DNA of 64,000 nt from Paraeggerthella hominis (GCF_021044775.1 NZ_JAJNOQ010000004.1:62001-126000); one strand, 5' to 3'. Positions 33,541 to 44,458 are shown, numbered from the stretch's first letter. The notes: generated by a model from the letters alone, not told the origin. Numbers and translations are program-made.

Positions 33541-35391
33541 TTAGCTTCGAGCAGCGTGCTTGCCAGCCACGCGGCCGCTCGTCATGGCGTTGCCCATGTT
33601 GTTGCCCGCAGAGGGACAGTTGTAAGCGTTTCCGTAGCGCTCGCCCATCGTGTTGCCCACCGCATACAGACCCTTGACGACATCGTTTTTCGAAGCCGTA
33701 AGCACCTGGTAGCTTCCGTTGACGCACAAGCCCGCAAGCGTGTTCAGGCCAGGACCGTACAAGCGCTCGGTGCCCTGCTTGGCAATATAGAACGGGGCCT
33801 CGTCGATCGGAATGAGCAGATTCTCCGGCTTGCCGTAATCTGCATCCACTCCAGCAGCGCACAGTTCGTTGTAACGCTCGACCGTGGCCTTTGCGGTTTC
33901 GAGAGCCTCCCCGGAAAGCCCGGCATTTTTCAGCGCTTCCTCCACGGTAGCCCCGACGAACACCTCGTTCACAAACGGCCTCGTGCGGTTCGCAATTTCC
34001 AGACCGCGAACCTCAATGGTGCCAGCAGAGGGGTCTGCGCCGTCCATCTGCGCCCGATATTCTTCGATGCCCTCAGGAAATCCCCAGTTAGGAGCACCGT
34101 GATCAAGGCCGCCCGCCTGAATATACTGCATGTGCTTTTTATCCATGATGGCGAAGTTGCCCACCATGGCCGCCTCGAGATCAATAGGCTGACGGCACGA
34201 CTGAGCCAGCACCAGCCCCGCATACGATTCGTTCATGAAGCGCTCGCCCTTGCAGTTCATCCACAGGCTTGGAGCCGAACCCCAGGGACCGAACGAAATG
34301 GAAGGCGCGTCGCCAGCCACGGGGCGCGGATGGCTCTCGATGGCGCCGCCCGCCCAGCAGCCCATTTTGTGACCGGAGCCATCGCAGTCGGTCATACCCG
34401 TCAACGTTTCCCTATCCACGCCATGTCGCTCGGCGTTTTCGGCGCATTCCGAGCAAAGCTCCCACACCATGTCGGCATTGGCACCGAAGTCGCCCGTAGC
34501 CAGGATAACGCCCTTGGATGCGTCGAAGCGCACATAGGATCCGTCGGCATCTTGAGCGATAACGCCAAGGACTGCGCCCTCGTCACTCTGCACGCAACGC
34601 ACCGCAGCATGACCGCAAAACCATTTCGCGCCCAGATCCTCGGCGGCATCGCGGCAATACGTCTCGAGCTCGGCCAAGCGGGAAACGTCCGTCAAGCCAC
34701 TCTTGCCCACTGGGTCGGCATTTTTCGTACCAACGGTTTGCACGGTGGACGCCCACATCTTATAGCCGGACACCTCCACCGGGTAATCGGCTCCGTTCGG
34801 CTTGTCGTAAGCGATCTGAACGATGCACTCGCCGCCTTCGAAATCGAACACGTTCGACGTATCGGGAACGAGCGAAGCCAGATTGTCCATCATTTCGCCC
34901 GAGTTGTACACGAACGAACGAATGACATCGGTGCTGCACCGTCCATTGGCGCGACGCACGTACTCGTTCACGATTTCATTCAGATCGTACGGACCGAAAC
35001 CCCAGCTTTCCAGCAGCTTCGAATTGTACGAGCAGATGTCGTCGCCCCGATACACGATTTCGCCGTCGTTGTGCTTCTCGATCACGGCCACGCTCGCGCC
35101 CTCTTGCGCAGCAGCCAACGCCGCTTGCGTGCCAGCATGACCGCCGCCCACCACCACGACGTCGAAAGACTTCGTCTCCGCAATGTCGCCATCGGCAATC
35201 TCGGGCGCGGAGCCCAGCCAATTCTCGTCGCACATATAGTATGCCGGGCGGGCCGAAGCGGCCTCGCCCGTAGCCGCGCTTCCCCCGTCCGGCTCCTTAG
35301 CCGGCTGCGGAGCGCAGCCGGCTAGCCCCATGACGCCCAGAACGCCAGCACTCGCCGCTCCTGCCAGGAAATTCCTTCGTGAAAGCTCCAT
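33541..35391 (-). CDS. Tat-exported FAD-dependent reductase (fumarate-reductase flavoprotein family)
   Basis: A 616-residue protein with twin-arginine motif (LSRRNFLAG) and lipobox LAGC, so it is likely a Tat lipoprotein. FAD motif: DVVVVGGGHAGTQAALAAAQEG near residue 85, and GVILATGDFGANAD. The active-site arginine region is CKGERFMNES. The end reads GLYAVGNTMGERYGNAYNCP, which differs from the usual GxxFSGNYP and suggests a different substrate pocket. WLGSAPEIADGDIAET is shared with the reductase at 22876. The ATG at 35391 is behind AGGAGAGGGAG. It is divergent from a membrane LuxR regulator. The substrate is unknown. Confidence 0.9.
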   Translation of the reverse strand: MELSRRNFLAGAASAGVLGVMGLAGCAPQPAKEPDGGSAATGEAASARPAYYMCDENWLGSAPEIADGDIAETKSFDVVVVGGGHAGTQAALAAAQEGASVAVIEKHNDGEIVYRGDDICSYNSKLLESWGFGPYDLNEIVNEYVRRANGRCSTDVIRSFVYNSGEMMDNLASLVPDTSNVFDFEGGECIVQIAYDKPNGADYPVEVSGYKMWASTVQTVGTKNADPVGKSGLTDVSRLAELETYCRDAAEDLGAKWFCGHAAVRCVQSDEGAVLGVIAQDADGSYVRFDASKGVILATGDFGANADMVWELCSECAENAERHGVDRETLTGMTDCDGSGHKMGCWAGGAIESHPRPVAGDAPSISFGPWGSAPSLWMNCKGERFMNESYAGLVLAQSCRQPIDLEAAMVGNFAIMDKKHMQYIQAGGLDHGAPNWGFPEGIEEYRAQMDGADPSAGTIEVRGLEIANRTRPFVNEVFVGATVEEALKNAGLSGEALETAKATVERYNELCAAGVDADYGKPENLLIPIDEAPFYIAKQGTERLYGPGLNTLAGLCVNGSYQVLTASKNDVVKGLYAVGNTMGERYGNAYNCPSAGNNMGNAMTSGRVAGKHAARS

Positions 35392-35612
35392 CGCTCTCCC
35401 TCTCCTTCGCACTCCAACTCCCAACGCTGCACTGCGTTGGCTTCAACATGCTCCATCCTGACCAGAAGACCGGTTTGGCGCTATCCGATGAACCGTTGAT
35501 TTCGCCTTCAACGAAGGCAAAGGCGCTCAACGTTTTTACGTAGATGTTCTCAATCTCATGCGTTTCAGCAGATCAAACAAGCATTTTGATTAACGAAGAG
35601 ACGTAGCAATGC

Positions 35613-35618
35613 TATAAT
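35613..35618 (+). promoter_or_regulatory. -10 box (TATAAT) of the luxR gene
   Basis: A consensus TATAAT lies 32 bases before the LuxR start codon. A TTGATT at 35586 is too far away (21 bases) to be an ideal -35. The divergent region 35392-35650 also carries the reductase promoter, for which no clear boxes were found. Confidence 0.5.
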
Positions 35619-35650
35619 GCAGCCTGCCCCAAGCAGCCAGGAGGAACCGC

Positions 35651-37111
35651 ATGGCCAAGGCATGCGACAACCAGAAACCAAGAACTTCCAACGAGTCGCC
35701 AATGACCGCAATCGCCTTGGTCGTAGGATTAGGCTGCTTGTTTTCAACGCTTCTAATCTACTCAGGTGCCGTCATATCGTTTTTAAGGTTCGAGCACGCC
35801 GAGTCCTTCATAGGAACCTTCGCCGAGACCACGCTTCTGTGCGCGACCGTTTTAGGGGCCCTGTTCCTTGGGCTCACCCTTGCCGGAAAACGCGTTCCCT
35901 ACGTGATGCTCAGTTCGTTCGGAGGGGCAATCTACCTCTGCTGCTCGCTTACGTATGCTCTTTTCGCCTGGTCCGGCAGCTTCGGAACAACCTCGGTGGT
36001 GGCACTCGCTTTCACCACGGCACTAGCAGACACGTGCTTAGTGCTTGCCTGGGGCCGCGTGTGTACTCGATTCAAGATCAAACGCGCCCTCGAAATAGTT
36101 TCTCTCGCTAGCATCCTCTCGGCGCTCTTATGCCATCTTTACAGCATTCTACCGTTGGCTGGCGTAACCGCGCTGTTCGTACTGGCTTCAATAACAGCAG
36201 TCATCGTACCGTTGGCGCTTGGCGCAACCGTCCCCTCTTGCAAAAAGGCGAAACGCCGGTCAACTGGCGAACCGCGCGCAATCGCCGCATCCCTTGTTGA
36301 TGTCCTTGCAGCTCCAGGCCTTGGCCTGATCGTATTCGCTTTCGTTATGGCGGTAATGCGCACGTCGTTCAACCAGAGCCAGGACGCCTACCTAGCCATG
36401 CTTGCACTCGATGCAACAATTCTTCTGGCGTATGCATTGCTAAGAAAAAGGCGGCTATCGCTGCGTGGCGGTATGCATCAAACGTTTCTTCCGCTTATGG
36501 CCATGCTGCTCTTAGCCGTCACAAGCATCACGGCTACCGTAGGCCAGGGAGAACAGCTGGCAACGTACCTCACGTATGCCCTCTACGCATTAGCGGCCAT
36601 ACTCACCCTTGCAACACTGTGCGCCATAGCCAATGCGGGCGAATTCCCATCTGACGCGGTCTTCTCGCTTGCGGTTTTCCTCTTTGCAGCCGCGTCGTTC
36701 ACGGGCCAAGCGTTTGCCACCGCGATGGGCGACCACGTAACCCCTATCGTAGTGACGATAATTACTACGCTGTACGCATTCGCGATGGTCTTCTCGTCGC
36801 ATATTCGATACCAGCGCGAAACGCAATGGACCTCAAGCGACGAAAACGACCGCGTCGAACCTACAGGACAATCGAACGCCGGCCCCACTCCCGCATCCGT
36901 GCGCTGCGCCCAACTGGCCGAAACGTACAATCTGACAGCCCGCGAGCAAGAGATCCTTTCGTATCTTGCCGAAGGACACAGCGGGGCTTATATCGCAGAC
37001 GTGCTGTTCATCTCTCCCAACACCGCCCGAACGCACATTCATAATATTTACCGTAAGCTAGAGGTGTCGTCTCGCGAAGACATACTGAAGCTCACAAAGG
37101 ATCGCGCCTAA
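35651..37111 (+). CDS. Membrane LuxR-family transcriptional regulator
   Basis: A 486-residue protein with about 12 hydrophobic segments in residues ~20-390 and a C-terminal LuxR helix-turn-helix (LTAREQEILSYLAEGHSG, LFISPNTARTHIHNIYRKLEV). The start is behind CAGGAGGAACCGC. It is divergent from the FAD reductase at 33541, the same arrangement as LuxR 21082 with reductase 22876. It probably activates that reductase when its acceptor is present; this is inference from repeated gene order. Confidence 0.88.
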   Translation: MAKACDNQKPRTSNESPMTAIALVVGLGCLFSTLLIYSGAVISFLRFEHAESFIGTFAETTLLCATVLGALFLGLTLAGKRVPYVMLSSFGGAIYLCCSLTYALFAWSGSFGTTSVVALAFTTALADTCLVLAWGRVCTRFKIKRALEIVSLASILSALLCHLYSILPLAGVTALFVLASITAVIVPLALGATVPSCKKAKRRSTGEPRAIAASLVDVLAAPGLGLIVFAFVMAVMRTSFNQSQDAYLAMLALDATILLAYALLRKRRLSLRGGMHQTFLPLMAMLLLAVTSITATVGQGEQLATYLTYALYALAAILTLATLCAIANAGEFPSDAVFSLAVFLFAAASFTGQAFATAMGDHVTPIVVTIITTLYAFAMVFSSHIRYQRETQWTSSDENDRVEPTGQSNAGPTPASVRCAQLAETYNLTAREQEILSYLAEGHSGAYIADVLFISPNTARTHIHNIYRKLEVSSREDILKLTKDRA

Positions 37112-37256
37112 ACACCGCTTTGCAACGTAACGCGCGAAGGCCGCGAAAACGCTCCAGAGACCGCTTCAAGAAGGAAACGCTTTGGAATATTAAGCTTTTC
37201 CGAGCAAACATTTCACCAGGTCAACATAGCCCTTTGCTATTCGCCGAAAAAACATG

Positions 37257-37286
37257 TTGTGATTTCGTGGAGATCGGTGGTATACT
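37257..37286 (+). promoter_or_regulatory. Sigma-70-like promoter of a candidate small RNA
   Basis: TTGTGA (37257-37262) and TATACT (37281-37286) are spaced 18 bases apart on the plus strand. No start codon or ribosome binding site with a frame follows. Transcription would begin near 37293. Confidence 0.55.
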
Positions 37287-37292
37287 ACAACC

Positions 37293-37395
37293 TGCTTTAC
37301 AGAAGCTTGATGCTTCGATAAAGAAAAGGGTTCTGTTTTTTGGAGGGGGCAGAACCCTTCTTCTTATCTTTGGGACGGAGACGTCCCCTTTTTTA
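37293..37395 (+). ncRNA. Candidate ~100-nt small RNA with three stem-loops
   Basis: Downstream of the promoter at 37257-37286 come three hairpins in a row. Stem 1: 37295-37306 with 37312-37323 (CTTTA..GAAGC / GCTTC..TAAAG). Stem 2: AAGGGTTCTG 37326-37335 with 37350-37359, whose loop holds TTTTTT and GGAGGGGG. Stem 3: GGGACG 37372-37377 with 37382-37387, followed by TTTTTT at 37389-37394, a classical Rho-independent terminator. No protein frame fits. It lies between the LuxR gene and convergent recR. I know no RNA family that matches. It could also be the 3' end structure of the LuxR mRNA. Confidence 0.55.
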
Positions 37396-37452
37396 TGCCC
37401 GAAAACGCTCCCGCGGGCATCGGCCGTCATGCACGGACGCTCGCCGCGCCCG

Positions 37453-38049
37453 CTACAACGGCCTGCGAGCCTCGATAGCGCGACCAAGCGTGACTTCGTC
37501 GGCAAACTCCAAATCGCCGCCTACGGGCAAGCCGCTTGCAGGGCGCGTAACGCGAATTCCCAGCGGCTTGATAAGGCGCGCAAGGTACGCAGCCGTGGTC
37601 TCGCCTTCCACGTTTGGGTTCGTCGCCAACACAACCTCTTGGACCTCGTCGCTTGCCAAGCGCTTCATAAGCTCGGCGATGCGCAGATTGTCCGGCCCGA
37701 TGCCCTCCATAGGAGAAAGCGCGCCCCCCAGCACGTGGTAGACCCCGGAATAGACGGTCGTTCGCTCGATGGGAGGAATATCGCGCGGCTCGCTTACCAC
37801 GCAGATCGTGCTCGCATCGCGCTTGGACGAGCGGCATATCTCGCACAGATCGTCCTCGGCGTAGTTGAAACAGCGTTTGCAGAAGCAAACCTGGTCTTTC
37901 ACCTCGGCAATAGCTTCGGAAAGACGCAGCGCCGTCGCCTTGTCGGCATTCAGTATCCAGTACGCTATGCGCTGGGCGGACTTCGGACCAACTCCAGGCA
38001 AGCGCTCCAGCTCATCGAGCAGTTTCTGGATAGACGGCGCTGCGTGCAT
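37453..38049 (-). CDS. recR: Recombination mediator protein RecR
   Basis: A 198-residue, full-length RecR. It has the N-terminal helix-hairpin-helix (LERLPGVGPKSAQRIAYW), the four-cysteine zinc finger (CKRCFNYAEDDLCEIC near 57-72), the Toprim domain (VVSEPRDIPPIERT) and the C-terminal Walker-like GEATAxYL region (EGETTAAYLARLI). It works with RecF/RecO to load RecA at single-stranded gaps. It is the last gene of the classical dnaX-ybaB-recR operon. The start is behind AAGGGG. Confidence 0.97.
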   Translation of the reverse strand: MHAAPSIQKLLDELERLPGVGPKSAQRIAYWILNADKATALRLSEAIAEVKDQVCFCKRCFNYAEDDLCEICRSSKRDASTICVVSEPRDIPPIERTTVYSGVYHVLGGALSPMEGIGPDNLRIAELMKRLASDEVQEVVLATNPNVEGETTAAYLARLIKPLGIRVTRPASGLPVGGDLEFADEVTLGRAIEARRPL

Positions 38050-38071
38050 GACAAATTCCCCTTCGCCTGAT

Positions 38072-38380
38072 CTACATGAGGCCCGGGATGCTCATGCCGC
38101 CCGTCGCGGCGTTCAGGCGCGTGGCGCTCATGTCGGACACGCCGCGAAGCGCCTCGTTGACAGCAGCCGTCACCATATCCTGAAGCATTTCCACGTCCTC
38201 GGGGTCAACGGCCTCGGGATCGATCGTGATGCTGCTGATGGCCATGTCGCCCGTCGCAACAACCTTGACCATGCCGCCGCCAGCCGTAGCCTCGAACGTC
38301 ATGTCCTTGATTTCTTCCTGCGCGCGAGCAAGCTCCATCTGCATTTTCTGAGCCTGCTTCATCATCTTCTTCATATCCAT
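38072..38380 (-). CDS. YbaB/EbfC-family nucleoid-associated protein
   Basis: A 102-residue protein with the YbaB coiled-coil start (MKKMMKQAQKMQMELARAQEEI) and the core GGGMVKVVATGDMAISSITIDPEAV. It binds DNA as a dimer and is almost always encoded between dnaX and recR. I chose the ATG at 38380 behind AAAGGAAACC. Confidence 0.95.
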   Translation of the reverse strand: MDMKKMMKQAQKMQMELARAQEEIKDMTFEATAGGGMVKVVATGDMAISSITIDPEAVDPEDVEMLQDMVTAAVNEALRGVSDMSATRLNAATGGMSIPGLM

Positions 38381-38459
38381 AGTACGGTTTCCTTTCAGAT
38401 TCGTTAGCACGCGATCGACCGGTCCGGCACATCAACCGAACCTCGAACGGCGCGGATTC

Positions 38460-40646
38460 CTATTCTTTCACTTCTTCCACGACCACGCCAGCTCCAAAAC
38501 CGGCGGCAAGAATGGCTTGCAGGTCGCTGGGGTCGGCGGGAGAGCTCTGCACGGTCGCAGGGGTTGAAGCAGGTGCCGAAGCCGGGATGGAAGCGGGCGC
38601 GCTCTGAGGCTGCGGCATCCGAGCCGGCTGCGCGGCAGGCACCGGCGAAGCATCGGGCATCGCAGGCGCAGGCGCAGGAACGTCGAAGTCGTCGTAGGGC
38701 ACCTGCTCGTCCTCGTACGGAGGAACGTCGTAGGTCGGCATCGCCGCAGACGGCTGCGGCTGGGGCTGGGGCTGCGGACGAGACGTCGAAGCGACCGGAG
38801 CCTGCGCGTGGGATGCGGCCGCCTGCGCACGAGGCGCGGCAGAGGCCGCAGGAGATGCGGAGACCGCCGAAGCGGGTCGAGCAGCGGAAGCAGCAGCCGG
38901 AGACGCGGGGGCGCTTGCACCGGCCTGCGAATACGCGAACGGCACCGCGGAACCGCACGCCTGAGTCAATGCGGCGGACACGGCATCTTGGACATCTTGC
39001 TTCTGCACGGCCTTGAACGCGAAGGCGTTTTCCGCAGGGAATTCGATCAAGAGGATGCGCTTGCCCGCATCGTACACGGCCTTCGTGTTAAGGAACAAAA
39101 CGCCGTAAGCGGCCTTGTTCTTCTTGAGCGTAGCAAGAACAGCCTGCCAAACGCGCTGGAGAGCCGCGGGGTTTTGCAGGCTGTCGGCAACTTGGCCCGA
39201 AGCTGCCGCCGGTGCGCCAGGATCCGCCTGGACAACTGCGGCGGAAGCGGAGGCCGCAGGAGCAGCAGAAGCCGGAGAGGCGGTCGCGGACGGAGCGGCC
39301 GCGGGCGCCGGGCTCTGCGACACAGGCGCAGGCTGGGCAGCGGGTGCAGGCTGGGGCGCAGCGTGAACAGCCGCAACGGGCTGGGCAGGTTGCGAAACCT
39401 GAACAGGCTGAACGGGCTGGGCAGGCTGGGCGACAGGCGCAGATGCCGGGGCCGCCGCAGGAACGGCCACCGGAGCCGCCGCCGACGTCACGTGGGCAAC
39501 GGCCGAATGCCCGCTTTCCAGCGCTTCGATGCGCTCGGCAAGCGCCTCGAGCGTCAAATCCGAATCGGGACGAACCATGCGCGTGAGCGCAATCTCGAAC
39601 GACAAGCGCGGATTCGTCGACGTTTTCAATTCGGCAGACAAGTCGCCCAGCACGCCGAGCAGACGCGACAGACGATCCGCCCCGAACAGCGGCAGTTCGC
39701 TCACCAGTTCGCGCCGCTCGGTATCGCCCACTTCCAAGGCAACGTCGGCATCGGTCAGCGACATGACGTACAGATTGCGGACGTGCTCGGCCAAATCGCG
39801 CGTGAACTGAGCCAGATCGGCTCCCGTTTCCACGAACTCCGCCGTCCAGCGAAAGCACGTGGCCACATCGCGCTTGCCAATGGCCTGCATGATCTCGGCC
39901 AGATCGTTCGTATCCACCCCGCCCAGCATGCGCTCGGCCACCTCAAGCGTAACCTTGCCCTCGCCGAACGCGATAAGCTGCTCAAGCGAGGTCAGCGCGT
40001 TGCGCATGCCGCCTTCAGCGCGATGGGCGATCAGGTCAAGCGCCTCGCCCTCGAACTCCACGTCCTCGGACACGCAGATGGCGCCCAGTCGCGACACGAT
40101 GGACTCAGCCGAAATGCGGCGGAAATCGAAACGCTGGCAGCGCGAGTGGATGGTTTCGGGAACCTTCTGGGGATCGGTAGTAGCCAGCACGAATACCACG
40201 TGGCTCGGCGGCTCTTCAAGCGTCTTGAGCAGCGCGTTGAACGCCGCCGTCGACAGCATGTGAACCTCGTCGATGATGTAGATCTTGTACCGACCGCGCG
40301 TAGGAGCGAACTGAACGCGACCGATGATCTCCTCGCGCACGTTCTCCACGCCCGTGCGACTTGCGGCGTCCAATTCGTACACGTCGGGATGCTCGCCGTT
40401 GGCGATCATCGTGCAATCATCGCACGTTCCGTCAGGCTCGGACGTAGGGCCGTGCTCGCACAGAAGCGCCTTGGCAAGCAAGCGCGCCGTAGTGGTTTTG
40501 CCGGTGCCGCGCGGGCCGGTGAACAGGTACGCGTGACTTACCTTATCCTGCTCGATCGCGTTTTTGATAGTGCGTTCGATATGCTCCTGGCCAACGACGT
40601 CTTCGAATATCTGCGGCCGGTATTTTCTGTACAATGCCTCTGCCAT
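38460..40646 (-). CDS. dnaX: DNA polymerase III subunit gamma/tau
   Basis: A 728-residue clamp-loader ATPase. Walker A is GPRGTGKTTTARLLAKAL near residue 45, followed by a zinc-binding cysteine group (CEHGPTSEPDGTCDDC), Walker B IIDEVHMLS, and sensor 1 ATTDPQKVPETIHSRCQRF. After ~370 residues comes a very long Ala/Pro/Gln-rich linker, then a conserved ~85-residue domain (LQRVWQAVLATLKKNKAAYG), and a second low-complexity tail. It is longer than most Gram-positive DnaX proteins because of the linkers. It heads the dnaX-ybaB-recR operon. Confidence 0.96.
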   Translation of the reverse strand: MAEALYRKYRPQIFEDVVGQEHIERTIKNAIEQDKVSHAYLFTGPRGTGKTTTARLLAKALLCEHGPTSEPDGTCDDCTMIANGEHPDVYELDAASRTGVENVREEIIGRVQFAPTRGRYKIYIIDEVHMLSTAAFNALLKTLEEPPSHVVFVLATTDPQKVPETIHSRCQRFDFRRISAESIVSRLGAICVSEDVEFEGEALDLIAHRAEGGMRNALTSLEQLIAFGEGKVTLEVAERMLGGVDTNDLAEIMQAIGKRDVATCFRWTAEFVETGADLAQFTRDLAEHVRNLYVMSLTDADVALEVGDTERRELVSELPLFGADRLSRLLGVLGDLSAELKTSTNPRLSFEIALTRMVRPDSDLTLEALAERIEALESGHSAVAHVTSAAAPVAVPAAAPASAPVAQPAQPVQPVQVSQPAQPVAAVHAAPQPAPAAQPAPVSQSPAPAAAPSATASPASAAPAASASAAVVQADPGAPAAASGQVADSLQNPAALQRVWQAVLATLKKNKAAYGVLFLNTKAVYDAGKRILLIEFPAENAFAFKAVQKQDVQDAVSAALTQACGSAVPFAYSQAGASAPASPAAASAARPASAVSASPAASAAPRAQAAASHAQAPVASTSRPQPQPQPQPSAAMPTYDVPPYEDEQVPYDDFDVPAPAPAMPDASPVPAAQPARMPQPQSAPASIPASAPASTPATVQSSPADPSDLQAILAAGFGAGVVVEEVKE

Positions 40647-40689
40647 AGCGCGCGGCTCCCGCTTTCCCGTATGCATCCGTGGTTATGCG

Positions 40690-40724
40690 AACGCGGGCGC
40701 CCTGCACTGGCATGCGCCCGCGTT
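40690..40724. terminator. Hairpin between the DedA and dnaX genes
   Basis: AACGCGGGCGC (40690-40700) pairs with 40714-40724 over 11 bp. A short TTTT run is on the plus strand. It probably ends the DedA transcript ahead of dnaX. Confidence 0.55.
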
Positions 40725-40827
40725 TTCTGCGTTCTTGCCCATTATAGAAGAAGCGCGCTTTCCGCGCAGCCGCCGCAGCGCGCCACCACAGCATCAGCAG
40801 GGGCAGCGTCACAATGCTACGATCGGG

Positions 40828-41490
40828 CTATTTCCCAGCCTTCGCCTTGGAGGAACTCAGTTTCGCCTTGATCGCGCCCGCTACGGCCGGTATAAGGGAA
40901 ATGGCCACAATTCCAACGATCACCAGCTCGAAATGCTCCTGCACCACCGGAATGCCGCCGAAGAAGTAGCCCAGCAGCACGAAGACGGTGGACCACGTAA
41001 TACCGCCGATGATGTTGAACAGCAAGAATTTGCGGTAGTGCATGTGCCCGAAACCTGCAAAGAACGGCACGAACGTGCGGATGAACGGGAAGAAACGACC
41101 CAGGAAGATCGCCAGCGGGCCGTACTTGTTAATAAGGCCTTCGGTTTTCTCGATGCGCTCGGGCGTCATCGACTTGACGCGCCCGGAATCGATGATGTGC
41201 TTGCCGAATTCGCGACCGATCCAGTAGTTGCACGAATCGCCCAAGATCGCCGCCACCCACACCACCGGAAGCAGCAGCGCCAAGTTCAAGCCGCCGCCGT
41301 CGGCCGCGAACAAACCCGCCGTGAACAGGAGCGAATCACCGGGCAGAAACGGCATGATAACCACGCCGGTCTCGATGAAGATGATCAAGAAGATGGGGAT
41401 GTACGCGCCCATGCCGAACGCTGCAATCCATTCGGCAATGAAGCCGCGAGGGTCTTGCAGCAAGTCAATGAAGAACTGGATGATTTCCAT
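40828..41490 (-). CDS. DedA-family (SNARE-associated/VTT domain) membrane protein
   Basis: A 220-residue membrane protein with the DedA hallmarks: the glutamate in FIETGVVIMPFLPGDSLLF and the arginine motif FLGRFFPFIRTFVPFFAGFGHM. DedA proteins are proposed lipid flippases/transporters that help recycle carrier lipids. I chose the ATG at 41490 behind GAGGAAACCCC. It is probably monocistronic. Confidence 0.92.
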   Translation of the reverse strand: MEIIQFFIDLLQDPRGFIAEWIAAFGMGAYIPIFLIIFIETGVVIMPFLPGDSLLFTAGLFAADGGGLNLALLLPVVWVAAILGDSCNYWIGREFGKHIIDSGRVKSMTPERIEKTEGLINKYGPLAIFLGRFFPFIRTFVPFFAGFGHMHYRKFLLFNIIGGITWSTVFVLLGYFFGGIPVVQEHFELVIVGIVAISLIPAVAGAIKAKLSSSKAKAGK

Positions 41491-41582
41491 GGGGTTTCCT
41501 CGAAGCGCACTCGAAACTGCAGTCGCGCCCGGTCGGCTGGAAAGGCAGGCCAACCCGTCGGCCGCAAGCCGTCAAGATAAAA

Positions 41583-41691
41583 GAATATCCCGGATAGGCA
41601 GGGGCGCTCGTCAGCGGTCCCTTATGGCTGCTTCCTCCCGGACCTGACCAGGTTCAGAACATGGCGCCGCCCCGGCCCATCCGAGATATTC
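41583..41691 (-). ncRNA. ffs: Signal recognition particle RNA, small bacterial type (4.5S)
   Basis: The minus strand carries the invariant SRP domain IV core (GTTCTGAACCTGGTCAGG, then CCGGGAGGAAGCAGCC). The ends are closed by pairing of GAATATCTCGGAT-like arms (41679-41691 with 41583-41595) into a single long hairpin of about 109 nt, followed by a T-rich stretch. It binds Ffh and targets membrane proteins. A TATACT box lies upstream at 41720-41725 on the minus strand. Confidence 0.95.
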
Positions 41692-41804
41692 TCGAACATG
41701 CTCGCGCATGCGAGGCATTAGTATATACGATCTCGCAAAATCCAAGCCAACCGACTTATTTGAAGCAACCAAAAGCACACAGACCCGTTGCAAGCTTAAA
41801 TGAA

Positions 41805-41839
41805 GCGGGGGAGCAGAGTCGATGACCCCGCTCCCCCGC
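41805..41839 (-). terminator. Hairpin after aspS
   Basis: GCGGGGGAGC (41805-41814) pairs with 41830-41839. It lies 69 bases past the aspS stop with only a weak T-run after it on the minus strand. Confidence 0.6.
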
Positions 41840-41908
41840 CTTGCTCCCGCCAATCGAAAGCTCGCCTTTGCGCAGCGAGCTCCCGACAAGATGAGAGATT
41901 GCGCGCCC

Positions 41909-43687
<1,779 letters not shown>

Positions 43688-44162
43688 GATGATGGTTCCT
43701 TGCTCCTTGGCACTGCTATCTGCATCTGCCGTTCGTAGTTACGGCAGACGTTACTCAAACCTAGTCATTGTACTGGCAAACGAGGGAAAACAAACCCCTG
43801 ATCGCGTCTTTTCATGCAAAATGCGCGCGAACAACCCGCCAGGACGCCGCATCCGCCAACATGCGGTTCATCCCGCTGCCCAGGCGCAGCTGCCGCAACC
43901 TGCGGTCGAACGCGAACGTCGCGGCCGCACTGCATCGCGCGAACGCGAGACGAATCAGGCCGTGCAAGGAACGCCGCAAGCGGGCAGCCTCGCCGAAAGC
44001 TTCAACCCGGCAGTCCCCTATCGGACGAACCGCGTCAACGACGCTGCGCCATCAACGAGGGCCGTCACGCTCCGGCCGCCTTCCGCGCATCGCCGACGAT
44101 CGCCGCATTGGCGCCACGCGCCCACAGGCCCGACACCCTGCTCGTGCCCCTGCAGACAAGGG
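43688..44162. other. Non-coding stretch upstream of aspS
   Basis: No gene, tRNA or T-box was recognised. Open frames on the plus strand (for example 43814-44230) are Arg/Ala/Pro-rich, lack ribosome binding sites and run into the repeat. The aspS promoter should lie here, but no clear boxes were found. Confidence 0.4.
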
Positions 44163-44350
44163 GTTGCGCGCGAAAAACCGCTTTGCATGGCAGTTTCTTG
44201 CGGTTTGATGTCGTAGCGACGGGCTCTTGATGTCGCTTTGCATGTTGTTCTCATCGGAGATGGCATTTCACCTGGGGAAACGTAGCTCGATTTTTCGCGT
44301 GTTCGGGAAGGGGCGTCTCGGACGACCTCAAACCGTCAAAACCTGCCAAG
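44163..44350. repeat. Diverged copy C of the inverted-repeat element
   Basis: The left part (44163-44212) matches the left arm of copies A and B at most positions (TTGCGCGCGAAAAACCGCT is identical; the centre is changed). The right part (44323-44350) carries CGACCTCAAACCGTCAAAAC, the exact reverse complement of the inner end of the copy A left arm. The distance between inner ends is again 110 bases. The spacer itself is unrelated to A and B. It lies in a gap between two minus-strand genes, like the other copies. Confidence 0.65.
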
Positions 44351-44360
44351 AACGCCGGAA

Positions 44361-44458
44361 TCGCGAGCGCAAGGGGCCAACCGCGCGCAAGAGCCCGCCA
44401 TGTGCAGGGCCAGCCATGCGCGGGACGCAACATCGCGAGCGCAAGGGGCCAGCCGCGA
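44361..44458. repeat. Short direct repeats beside copy C
   Basis: The 25-base unit starting TCGCGAGCGCAAGGGGCCA occurs at 44361-44385 and again at 44433-44457 with one difference. A partial third unit (CGCGAGCGCAAGG) follows at 44454. No gene is seen here. Similar short direct repeats flank copies A and B, with a different sequence. Confidence 0.5.

Noticed and set aside
43688..44162. T-box leader for aspS
   Set aside because: The conserved T-box sequence and specifier stem are not present. The same holds upstream of hisS and leuC.
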